Part shown: piece by piece, positions 16,571 through 23,972 of the stretch
Layout: the number at the start of each line of letters is the position of its first letter
Position numbering within the stretch: the first letter of the stretch is position 1
Assembly: GCA_050330095.1 (NCBI GenBank)
Contig: JBHJOC010000013.1
Location: forward strand, 24,304 to 88,303
Source of the DNA: JBCBWG01 sp036804185
GTDB lineage: Bacteria > Pseudomonadota > Alphaproteobacteria > Rhizobiales > Hyphomicrobiaceae
Direction: 5' to 3'
Length of the DNA stretch: 64,000 bases
The notes under the pieces: model-generated
What the model saw: the letters and a program-made list of their open reading frames with translations, nothing else
Databases searched by the model: none
Told to the model about the DNA's origin: nothing
Position numbers and translations under genes: made by a program

Positions 16571-17050
16571 ATGCAGATCGCTCACGTGACCAACAGCGAC
16601 ACCGCTGACATAGCAGCGCTGCATGCTGTGATCTTCGACCCGCCGTGGGGAAGTGACGCGATCGCGCGCATGGTTGAAGATGGTGGCGATTGCTCACTCG
16701 TGGCGCGCGGCGGGGTAGGGGCCGACGGTGAGCGCCTGCTCCTCGGCTTCGTCATCGCCCGCAGCCTCGGCGACGAGATCGAGATCGTCTCACTCGGGGT
16801 TAAGCCTGCCATGCAGCGCCGAGGTATTGCGGGTCACCTGTTGGCGCACCTCGCGCGCTCAGAGGTCGGCAAGAACGGCCGCATCGTGCTCGAAGTTGCG
16901 GTCGACAACATGCCCGCGCGCGCACTCTATGCCCGCTTTGGGTTCTCCGAAGTTGGCCGCCGCAAGAATTATTATGGACGGCAAACCGGCTCATCGGTGG
17001 ATGCCCTGGTGCTGGCCGGCGAGCGTGCGGATATCTTGCAGCGGGAATGA
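16571..17050 (+). CDS. rimI: ribosomal-protein-alanine N-acetyltransferase RimI
   Basis: A 159-aa GNAT acetyltransferase. The acetyl-CoA loop is VKPAMQRRGIAGHLLAHL, and the C-terminal motif DNMPARALYARFGFSEVGRRKNYY includes the conserved RALYxxxGF and the tyrosine after the arginines. RimI acetylates the N-terminal alanine of ribosomal protein S18. Position directly after tsaB supports the RimI assignment over other GNATs. plsC follows about 180 bases downstream. Confidence 0.9.
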   Translation: MQIAHVTNSDTADIAALHAVIFDPPWGSDAIARMVEDGGDCSLVARGGVGADGERLLLGFVIARSLGDEIEIVSLGVKPAMQRRGIAGHLLAHLARSEVGKNGRIVLEVAVDNMPARALYARFGFSEVGRRKNYYGRQTGSSVDALVLAGERADILQRE

Positions 17051-17230
17051 TCGGAGTGGCAGCGATCGTCGACGGTTCGATCGCTGACGGCGTTCAAGAC
17101 AGGGACGGTGTGCCGCGGTTGTGTGGGCCCGTGCCGGAGAGCCGGCGCGGTTGAGTTTCGTTGGCCCGTCGCCCTGTCGGTGAGGCACGGGATCTGGAGC
17201 GGGCGGCACGTGGCCAGTGGGAGACAGCCG

Positions 17231-18223
17231 ATGAGCACACCAATCCAAGGCGAGAGTCGGTCGCATGACCCTCGGACGCGGTTGCTCTCTCGCGTCCGAT
17301 CCGCGTTCGACCGACCGCGCACCGAGCCGCGCAGGCTCCGACGCGCCGGCGAGCCGCACCTCGCACCAACCCCAGAAGATTTTCAGTTGCCGCCGCTGAC
17401 AACGCCAAACCGGGCCGGAAGCATCCGCGCAGCCCTGGTTCTTGCAGCGTTCGCTGGACTGACGATCCCCCTTCTTCCGGTCCAGGCGGCCTTGAAGCGA
17501 TCCCATCGCCGGGCAGCACGGACGTTTCCTAACTGGTACCATCGCAGGGTTGCCCGACTGCTCGGGTTGCGGATCGCGGTCGATGGCGCGATCGATCGCG
17601 ACCGGCCTGTGCTGCTCGTTGCAAATCATACCTCCTGGCTTGACATCGTGGTGCTGTCGGCCGTCGCACCGGTGTCGTTCGTCGCCAAGCGCGAGGTTTC
17701 GGGATGGCCGGGTGTCGGCCTGTTGGCGCGCCTCCAGCAAACCGTGTTTGTCGATCGAACACGGCGCACGAGCGTAGGTGAGACCGCGAGTGAGATCGCG
17801 ACAAGGCTCGCACAACGCGACGCGATTGTTCTGTTCGCAGAGGGAACGTCGACGGACGGCAACCGGCTGCTCCCGTTCAAAAGCTCGCTGTTCGGAGCCG
17901 TGGTCGCAGCGCCAACGCACGCAAGCCAGTCAGGCAAGGCTATGCCACCGCTCGTCCAGACCGTGACACTCGCCTATACGCGGGTCCAAGGCGTGACCCT
18001 CGGCAGGGCGGATCGCCCGCTCGTCGGCTGGTATGGCGATATGGAGATGGCAGACCATGCGTGGCAGTTGCTCAAGACGGGTCCACTCGATGTCGCGGTG
18101 AGGATTGGCGAACCGCGTGACCTTAGCGAATTTTCCGACCGGAAAACGATTGCTGCTGCTACCGAATTGGAGATTCGAGCCGCCCTGACGGAGCTGCTGC
18201 GCGACCCCAACGCGAAGGGTTAG
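17231..18223 (+). CDS. plsC: 1-acyl-sn-glycerol-3-phosphate acyltransferase (PlsC)
   Basis: A 330-aa lysophosphatidate acyltransferase that makes phosphatidic acid at the inner membrane. Catalytic HX4D is in VANHTSWLDIV, and the substrate-binding block is FAEGTSTDGNRLLPFKSSLF, the counterpart of FPEGTRS. A hydrophobic segment precedes the domain. The N-terminal 60 residues are arginine-rich and low in conservation. I start at the ATG at 17231, seven bases after GGGAG; the frame is open back to a GTG at 17108. Its stop overlaps the convergent MFS gene by 4 bases. Confidence 0.9.
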   Translation: MSTPIQGESRSHDPRTRLLSRVRSAFDRPRTEPRRLRRAGEPHLAPTPEDFQLPPLTTPNRAGSIRAALVLAAFAGLTIPLLPVQAALKRSHRRAARTFPNWYHRRVARLLGLRIAVDGAIDRDRPVLLVANHTSWLDIVVLSAVAPVSFVAKREVSGWPGVGLLARLQQTVFVDRTRRTSVGETASEIATRLAQRDAIVLFAEGTSTDGNRLLPFKSSLFGAVVAAPTHASQSGKAMPPLVQTVTLAYTRVQGVTLGRADRPLVGWYGDMEMADHAWQLLKTGPLDVAVRIGEPRDLSEFSDRKTIAAATELEIRAALTELLRDPNAKG

Positions 18224-19530
18224 GGTTTCACTGTGGGATTGGCCGGTTCGGTGCCTGGCAGCCGATTGGGTAGAAGCCAGACCGCCGCCAACAAGGCAAC
18301 CGAAGCACCTGCCAGGACACGGAAGAGTGTATCGAAGCCATGGTTCGCATGGACCCAGGAGATGAACGGCAAGGTTGCCGCCAACACCGTGAAGGTCACG
18401 ACATACCGGGCACCGTAGACGGATGCTCGCAGTTCTGACTTCGCGGTTCTCCCGATCAGATAATCGTTGATCGGGATCTGTCCAAACGCCCCGATCATGA
18501 ACGCGAGGGCAACGACCAGGGCCGCCCAATCGACCAGCCCAGGCATCGCTGCAAAGAACACGAGCTGAATCGTGACGACGACCGCAAAGATGGTGCGTGG
18601 CCCGAACCGGTCGAGCGAGGCGCCAACGACCAATTGAGCGAGAGAACCGACGGCAAACACCAGAAAAGCCAACGCACCGATGATCGTCGCAGAGCCGGCG
18701 ATGCCGCCGAGCCGTTCCTCGAATACCTTCGGCAGCGCGAATGTTGTCGATTGGAAAATCAGGCTCCCGACGGCCGCCGTGAAGAACACCAGGATCGTCA
18801 GCCGGATCAATAAGGCGCGAACTGCTGGGTCAATTGCTTTGGCCTCGACCCTACCGCCTGGTCCTGCCGCTTTCTCTGTGCGCCGCGCCCGCAGCCTGAT
18901 CCGTTGATGGAACAGGGCGAGATAAGCGAGGCCGATTGCGATCGAGACCGCACCAGGGACTGCAAACGCTGCGTGCCAGCTCGCAACATCGATAAGAAAC
19001 CCAGTGATCAGTGCAGCGCTTCCAACACCGAGATTTCCCCAGACGCCATTGATGGCGATTGCCATGCCGAGCCCGCGCTGCTCCTCAGCAACGAGCGCAA
19101 GGCCAACAGGGTGATAGATCGCTGCGAAGACGCCAACGACGAACAGACCGATCGCGATTTCCATCGGCGACGACGCGAAGCTCGTTGCGATGGCTGCGAT
19201 GCCGATGCCGATGAAGAATACCGCGATCATGCCCTCGCGGCTCCAGCGGTCTGCGAGCCAGCCGGAGGGAAGCGAGAACAATCCGAAGGCGACAAACCCG
19301 GGCGTGGCGTACGGGATCAACTCGGCATAACTCAAGCCCCATTCGCGAGAAAGAACGAGGGCTGCGACCGTCGCGAAGATGAGTGTGAACAGGTGGTCGA
19401 GAAAGTGGCCAATGTTCAGGAACAGGAAGTGGAGGCGCGCTCGCGGGTTCAAGGCTGGCGCGGTCTGTCCGGCGGCGTTGATCTTCCCTTGGGCGCTACG
19501 TCGATCCGACATGTTTGTGGTTCGTCCCAC
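18220..19530 (-). CDS. MFS transporter
   Basis: A 436-aa major facilitator protein with about twelve membrane helices. The cytoplasmic loop between helices 2 and 3 has GWLADRWSREGM, a version of the MFS motif A. The two halves are joined by a charged linker (LRARRTEKAAGPGGRVEAKA). The N-terminal AIYHPVGLALVAEEQRGLGM region resembles the fosmidomycin-resistance (Fsr) branch. The substrate is unknown. A second ATG at 19512 could be the start. It converges on plsC with a 4-base overlap and is transcribed alone. Confidence 0.83.
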   Translation of the reverse strand: MGRTTNMSDRRSAQGKINAAGQTAPALNPRARLHFLFLNIGHFLDHLFTLIFATVAALVLSREWGLSYAELIPYATPGFVAFGLFSLPSGWLADRWSREGMIAVFFIGIGIAAIATSFASSPMEIAIGLFVVGVFAAIYHPVGLALVAEEQRGLGMAIAINGVWGNLGVGSAALITGFLIDVASWHAAFAVPGAVSIAIGLAYLALFHQRIRLRARRTEKAAGPGGRVEAKAIDPAVRALLIRLTILVFFTAAVGSLIFQSTTFALPKVFEERLGGIAGSATIIGALAFLVFAVGSLAQLVVGASLDRFGPRTIFAVVVTIQLVFFAAMPGLVDWAALVVALAFMIGAFGQIPINDYLIGRTAKSELRASVYGARYVVTFTVLAATLPFISWVHANHGFDTLFRVLAGASVALLAAVWLLPNRLPGTEPANPTVKP

Positions 19531-19792
19531 AAAGGCTCCGAACGCGAGCGACCATCTCGTGGCGCGACGCGAGGGCCGCTTGCGCCATCAATGACCGAGT
19601 GAGGCGCTTCTTGTGCCACACGAAAGCTTGGTCTCGCCACGCGACTATGCAGCACGCCAGCTGATCTGACCATGGCAAGATCACGCATGGCGCGTCAGCA
19701 CATCGAGACGGCCAGGTCGCGCGGCTAGTGGCCTGTCTCGCCGAAATCGATATGCTGGCTGCACCTGCTGACGATTTAGGCGCGACGCCACA
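19531..19792. other. no gene recognised
   Basis: Presumed promoter region of the MFS gene plus further spacer up to a repeat element. I see no coding frame or RNA gene here. Confidence 0.4.
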
Positions 19793-19961
19793 CGGGTCCC
19801 GCCGATCAGAAGCGCCTGCACTCTCCGCACCGCGCGCCGGCCAGGGACGTCTGATCGAAAAGCGGTAAGAATTCCAATATGTTGCTCGGACCCTTTGCGT
19901 TCCGAAGTTCGTTTCGCCGTCTGACGAGGGTGACAGACAAACACCGGAAAGCGGGTACCAG
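19793..19961 (+). repeat. two-hairpin intergenic element, family 1 (full)
   Basis: Retains the GATCAGAAG.../...CTGATCGAAAAGCGGTA left hairpin and a right hairpin ending GGAAAGCGGGTACCAG. The left terminal tetranucleotide has drifted to CGGG. The element ends 30 bases after the rlmE stop on the convergent side. Confidence 0.85.
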
Positions 19962-19990
19962 GACACTCGGCTTGGCCAAATGTTCGGCAA

Positions 19991-20776
19991 TCACGCGTCG
20001 GTTCCTGCGACGTCATCGGGGCATCGGGGGGAGCCGCGGAACCCCGTGGCGAGCACGTACATCTCCGTGCTGTCGGCACGGCTCGCGCCCGGCTTGATGT
20101 GGCGGACTTTCTCGAACGAGCGCTTAAGCTGGTCGAGCAGCAGACGCTCGGCGCCTCCCTGGAACACTTTGCATAGAAATGTGCCGCCCGGGCTCAGCAC
20201 CGCTACAGCGAACTCGGCGGCGGCTTCGGCCAGCGCCATGATGCGTAGGTGGTCCGTCTGGGTGTGGCCTGTGGTGGGTGCCGCCATGTCTGAAAGCACG
20301 ACATCTGCGCCACCCTCGCGCAACATGGCGCGCAGGCGGTCGGGTGCTTCGTCATCCGTGAAGTCGAGATGCAGCACCTCGGCGCCTGGAATTGGGTCCA
20401 TGGCGAGGATGTCGATTGCGATCACCTGTCCGGCGCCGCCTGACGATTGGGTTCGAGCGATGGCAATCTGTGTCCAACCGCCTGGCGCCGCCCCAAGGTC
20501 GACGACCCGCGCGCCCGGCGCGAGCAGTTTATAGCGATCGTCGATCTCGCTCAGCTTGAAAGCCGCGCGCGAGCGGTATCCATGGGCCTTTGCAGCGGCG
20601 ACGTAAGGGTCGTTCAACTGCCGTTCGAGCCAAAGCTTCGATGACAGCTTGCGGCCTTTTCCGGTTTTCACGCGCACCGCGAGTTGACGTTCGCCCCCGC
20701 TTGGTCCTGGCGTACTCCTTGCGGTCCGTTTGGGCCCCGTCCTGCTTTTAGGGCCTGTGCCTGATCGACGCGCCAC
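19991..20776 (-). CDS. rlmE: 23S rRNA 2'-O-ribose U2552 methyltransferase RlmE
   Basis: A 261-aa RrmJ/FtsJ-family enzyme that methylates U2552 in the A-loop of 23S rRNA. Catalytic residues of the K-D-K-E set are visible around RAAFKLSEID, VVLSDMAAPTTGH and GGTFLCKVFQGG; the SAM motif is VVDLGAAPGGWTQIA. The N-terminal 45 residues are an Arg/Lys/Gly-rich tail, longer than in E. coli (209 aa) but usual for alphaproteobacteria. The C-terminal KPGASRADSTEMYVLATGF is family-typical. A short ORF with its own terminator lies upstream on the same strand. Confidence 0.94.
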   Translation of the reverse strand: MARRSGTGPKSRTGPKRTARSTPGPSGGERQLAVRVKTGKGRKLSSKLWLERQLNDPYVAAAKAHGYRSRAAFKLSEIDDRYKLLAPGARVVDLGAAPGGWTQIAIARTQSSGGAGQVIAIDILAMDPIPGAEVLHLDFTDDEAPDRLRAMLREGGADVVLSDMAAPTTGHTQTDHLRIMALAEAAAEFAVAVLSPGGTFLCKVFQGGAERLLLDQLKRSFEKVRHIKPGASRADSTEMYVLATGFRGSPRCPDDVAGTDA

Positions 20777-20917
20777 GGGTGGCTCCGGTGTTGGTCACGT
20801 GCCGTCTCTTAAGCGGGCACGACTGCGGTTCCACGGTGTTACCAGAACATGCAGGTCGCCAAAAGCATCACGGACGACGTGGACCTGCCGACCGCAACGC
20901 AACCGCGACCGGAACGC

Positions 20918-20942
20918 AAAAGGGGTGCCTGATTGGCACCCC
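20918..20942 (-). terminator. Rho-independent terminator after the 25-codon ORF
   Basis: On the minus strand GGGGTGCC-AATCA-GGCACCCC forms an 8-bp stem followed directly by TTTT. It lies about 50 bases after the small ORF and 140 bases before rlmE. Confidence 0.85.
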
Positions 20943-20994
20943 TCGCGAGAAAATTCTGTCGACGGCTCAGCGTCGCAATACGACAACCGGCTGG

Positions 20995-21072
20995 TTACAG
21001 CGAGCGCGGAGGCTGCTCCAACACCGTGGTCTCCAGCGAAAGCACGATCGACTTCCCTTTCCCACTGATCAT
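20995..21072 (-). CDS. 25-codon ORF with perfect Shine-Dalgarno (candidate small protein or leader peptide)
   Basis: Translates as MISGKGKSIVLSLETTVLEQ followed by PPRSL and a TAA stop. The ATG at 21072 is preceded by AAGGAGGTGATCC, fully complementary to the 16S rRNA tail, with seven bases between GGAGG and ATG. A strong intrinsic terminator follows. A dedicated ribosome site plus terminator around so short a frame argues for real expression. It may be a small protein, a peptide precursor or a leader peptide controlling rlmE. It has no PqqA E-x3-Y motif and no modification enzyme nearby. I do not recognise the peptide. Confidence 0.6.
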   Translation of the reverse strand: MISGKGKSIVLSLETTVLEQPPRSL

Positions 21073-21073
21073 T

Positions 21074-21086
21074 GGATCACCTCCTT
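21074..21086 (-). promoter_or_regulatory. 13-nt perfect anti-16S ribosome binding site
   Basis: AAGGAGGTGATCC on the minus strand, the exact complement of the conserved 16S rRNA 3' end. Far stronger than any other ribosome site in the window; it decides the start of the 25-codon ORF. Confidence 0.85.
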
Positions 21087-21209
21087 CCAGTTGTTGAACA
21101 CCTTCGAGCAGAGTTCCACGCTCCGGCTGATTTGCCAAGTGCCCCCGCGACACACTGACCCTCTCGAAGCGCGCCGCTTTTGGTCGCCAGACACCGGGCA
21201 TTGCGTCGA

Positions 21210-22574
21210 TCAGAGCAGACGTCCACTCACAACGATATGCATTCCAAGTGCAGCAACCGCCGAAATCGTCAACGTGGTCACGACGCCGAGCCGCGCCCCG
21301 AAGATCAAAGCTGCAGCCAACACCGTCAGGCCGATCGCAGCCCAGTCTGGAGCGAAGACGGTGGGCAACGCGACCGATAGCGGACCGAATGTGACGCGCT
21401 CTTGTGAGCCGAGCAGAACCGAGATCGCGAACCACAGGGCTAGGCTGAAAATCACCCCGACCACCGCGGCCGTGATTGCCGAAAGGGCGCTTGCAAGCTT
21501 CCTGTTGGCCGTCACCCGCTCAAGATAGGGCGCTCCGGCAAAAATCCAAAGAAAGCATGGCGCAAATGTCGCCCAGAGCGTGATCGCTGCACCTGCAACC
21601 GCGAGCGTCCATTGTCCACCGCCGTCGCTCTTGAAGGCGGCGAGGAACCCGACGAACTGGGTGACGAGGATCAACGGCCCGGGTGTCGTCTCTGCGAGGC
21701 CGAGCGCGTCGAGCATTTCGCCAGCCGTGAGCCATCCATATCCCTGGACGATCTCCTGCACCAGATAGGCCAAAACGGCATAGGCACCGCCAAACGTGAC
21801 AACGGCGAGCTTCGCGAAAAGCCAGCCAAGCTCGGTCAAGACGTGGTCAGACCCCAACGCGAGGTGGACGATCAAGAGCGGCGTCAGCCAGATCCCAAGC
21901 CAGAGCGAGATCGTCGTCAGTGTGGTTGCGGCCGTCGGGCGGTCCACGGGCCTGAGACCACCGGCACTGCTCAACGGCACGTCATCGCTCAGTGTCGCGC
22001 GGGCCCTGAAGAACCCGAAGGTGGCGGCGGCGAGAATCACCAGCGGAAAGGGCGCGTCGAAGAAGTAGAGCGCTGCAAATGCGGCGGCCGCGATCACCCA
22101 GTCCGCCGTCATCTTGAGCGCACGTCTCGACACTTTGATCAGAGCCTCGACGACGAGGGCGAGCACGGCGGCCTTGATGCCGACGAACAGCGCCTGGACC
22201 AAAGGCACCGAGCCGAAGGCCGCGTAAATCGCAGACAAGGCGAGTATGACAGCAGCGCCGGGAAGCACGAACAAGAGCCCGGCGACCAGACCGCCAGCGA
22301 TGCCATGGGTGCGCCAGCCCACGTAAGTCGCGAGCTGCATCGCTTCAGGACCCGGCAGCAGCATGCAAAAGTTGAGGGCGGACAGATATTGACGCTCGCT
22401 CAACCAATTCTTCTCGTCGACGACAACCCTGTGCATGAGGGCGATTTGCCCGGCCGGTCCGCCGAACGACACGAGGCCGATCCAGCCCCAAGTCGCAAAG
22501 AGTTCAATAAAGCTCGGGCGCGCCACATCTGGCGCGGGCATCGCCTGCGAGGCATCTTTGTGCGCGTCGGACAC
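21210..22574 (-). CDS. chrA: chromate transporter ChrA
   Basis: A 454-aa inner-membrane protein of the CHR superfamily, long-chain type with two homologous halves. The N-terminal CHR domain has the signature run FGGPAGQIALMHRVVVDEKNW followed by LPGPEAMQLATYVGW. The second half repeats it as FGGAYAVLAYLVQEI and ETTPGPLILVTQFVGFLAA. ChrA exports chromate and gives resistance. No chrB regulator is next to it. The stop lies about 140 bases upstream of the 25-codon ORF on the same strand. Confidence 0.93.
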   Translation of the reverse strand: MSDAHKDASQAMPAPDVARPSFIELFATWGWIGLVSFGGPAGQIALMHRVVVDEKNWLSERQYLSALNFCMLLPGPEAMQLATYVGWRTHGIAGGLVAGLLFVLPGAAVILALSAIYAAFGSVPLVQALFVGIKAAVLALVVEALIKVSRRALKMTADWVIAAAAFAALYFFDAPFPLVILAAATFGFFRARATLSDDVPLSSAGGLRPVDRPTAATTLTTISLWLGIWLTPLLIVHLALGSDHVLTELGWLFAKLAVVTFGGAYAVLAYLVQEIVQGYGWLTAGEMLDALGLAETTPGPLILVTQFVGFLAAFKSDGGGQWTLAVAGAAITLWATFAPCFLWIFAGAPYLERVTANRKLASALSAITAAVVGVIFSLALWFAISVLLGSQERVTFGPLSVALPTVFAPDWAAIGLTVLAAALIFGARLGVVTTLTISAVAALGMHIVVSGRLL

Positions 22575-22620
22575 TGCGGCGAAACTCCCCGGTCAGAGCT
22601 GCTCTCGGCACGCTTGGTCA

Positions 22621-22789
22621 CTCGTGTTCCGTCTCCGACACTTGTTTTTCTTTGCAGCACCCGACTGACCACGTGTCGGAGACACAGGGAACACTAGCAA
22701 CTTAATGATTCTATTGTTACTTTTGTCAGTAACGCTTGGCAGGCGATGCTGCAAAAGGTGGGGACCAAGCGTGGGTGACGTAACACTAG
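22621..22789 (+). repeat. two-hairpin intergenic element, family 2 (full)
   Basis: First of three elements in tandem. It runs from CTCG at 22621 to CTAG at 22786-22789, exactly 169 bp, spacer CAACTTAATGATT. The final CTAG is shared with the next element. Confidence 0.88.
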
Positions 22790-22954
22790 TCCCGCCGAGC
22801 AGAAATCCTTGCACCATTCGCAACACCCGCCGTCCAGGGACATCTGATCGAGAAGCAGTACGAGAACCAACATGTTGCTCGTACCCTTCACCTTCCGAAG
22901 TTCGTTTTGGCGTCTGCCGTGGGTGACAGACGAACGATGGGAAGCGGGTCCTCG
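22786..22954 (+). repeat. two-hairpin intergenic element, family 1 (full)
   Basis: Middle of the tandem. It begins with the CTAG shared with the upstream element and ends with the CTCG (22951-22954) shared with the downstream one. 169 bp, spacer AACCAACATGTTG between CGAG and CTCG. Confidence 0.88.
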
Positions 22955-23119
22955 TGTTCCGTCTCTGACCCTTGGTTTCCTTTGCAGCACCCGATTGACC
23001 AAGTGTCGGAGATACAGAGAACACTAGCAACTTAATGATTTTATTGTTGTTTGCGTCGTCGACGCTTGGCGGGCGAGACTGCAGGAGGTGGGGACCAAGC
23101 GTGAGAGACGCAACACTGG
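22951..23119 (+). repeat. two-hairpin intergenic element, family 2 (full)
   Basis: Third tandem element, same orientation and near-identical to that at 22621, including CAACTTAATGATT. It ends in CTGG at 23116-23119, a little under 100 bases before the rhodanese start. Confidence 0.88.
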
Positions 23120-23215
23120 CTCACTCCGGTGTTGCGTCCCTCCCAATGACGAATGGTGACCACATACCCATTCATGATATTGAATGTATGGAGAGCAGTC
23201 ACAGGAGGCATGCCC

Positions 23216-23854
23216 ATGACGACACAATCGCACGGTGTAAGAGGTCTTCTCGGCCTGTGGGTCATCGCAGCCATCGCGCTTGCGGGCGCTGCCCTGCCAA
23301 CCCACCAGGTCTTCGCAACGAGCATCGCGACAACGGTCGACCCGGCTGCAGTGCCTAAAGACAAGCAGACCAAGCTGGGGCTCTACCTGACATCGCGCGA
23401 AGCTTACAATGCGCTGCAAGCTGACCCCAAAATCCTGTTCATCGATGTGCGCACCCGCGCCGAGTTCTCTTTCGTCGGCCATCCGATGCAGATCACGCGC
23501 AACATTCCCCACCGGGAGCTCGCTGACAGCTACGACCTCGACCCGAAGCGTAAGCAATACAAGGTCGAGCCGAACGTCGATTATCCCCTCGCTCTGGAAC
23601 GCCTGCTCGCCGAGCACGGTCGGAGCAAGACCGATCCCATCTTCGTGATCTGCAGGTCTGGCGATCGCTCGCGCATGGCGGCCGATTTCATGGCTGATCT
23701 CGGTTACACCCAGGTCTACAATGTCATCGACGGTGTCGAGGGCGATAAGGACAAGGCGACGGGCCATCGTACGGTCAACGGCTGGAAGAACTCGGGCCTG
23801 CCGTGGACGTATGACGTCACGCCCGAGCGCGCTTATGTGAGCCCCTCGCTGTAG
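23216..23854 (+). CDS. exported rhodanese-domain protein
   Basis: A 212-aa protein with a signal peptide (hydrophobic about residues 10-27) and one rhodanese domain. The active-site loop is ICRSGDRSRMAADF, with catalytic Cys and the CRSGDR form typical of sulfur-transferases. The N-terminal side of the domain shows LFIDVRTRAEFSFVGHP. The start at 23216 lies seven bases after AGGAGG; the ATG at 23210 is too close to it. It probably acts in periplasmic sulfur or redox chemistry. It converges on fumC. Confidence 0.85.
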   Translation: MTTQSHGVRGLLGLWVIAAIALAGAALPTHQVFATSIATTVDPAAVPKDKQTKLGLYLTSREAYNALQADPKILFIDVRTRAEFSFVGHPMQITRNIPHRELADSYDLDPKRKQYKVEPNVDYPLALERLLAEHGRSKTDPIFVICRSGDRSRMAADFMADLGYTQVYNVIDGVEGDKDKATGHRTVNGWKNSGLPWTYDVTPERAYVSPSL

Positions 23855-23898
23855 GTCGTGTCGCTTGAGGGCCCGCACCGGCCTAGGATCAGACCTGC

Positions 23899-23956
23899 TC
23901 AACACGCCTGCTGGCGTGTTGACGAATGCTGCTCAACACGCCAGCAGGCGTGTTGA
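23899..23956. repeat. two tandem palindromes with inverted loops
   Basis: TCAACACGCC-TGCT-GGCGTGTTGA (23899-23922) and TCAACACGCC-AGCA-GGCGTGTTGA (23933-23956): identical 10-bp arms at a 34-base period with reverse-complementary loops. They lie between convergent genes and may act as a bidirectional terminator, although neither strand has a T-tract directly after the stems. Confidence 0.7.
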
Positions 23957-23972
23957 CGAACACAAAAAACCC

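Noticed and set aside
19531..19602. Plus-strand frames across the MFS and chrA genes as real proteins
   Set aside because: They are antisense shadows with high Arg/Gly content; the minus strand encodes clear transporters.
20995..21072. 25-codon ORF as PqqA, the PQQ precursor peptide
   Set aside because: Size and strong ribosome site fit, but the conserved E-x3-Y is missing (E-T-T-V-L here) and no pqqBCDE genes are nearby.
22621..23119. Tandem repeats as a CRISPR array
   Set aside because: Units are about 169 bp palindromic elements of two alternating families with no unique spacers, and no cas gene is present.
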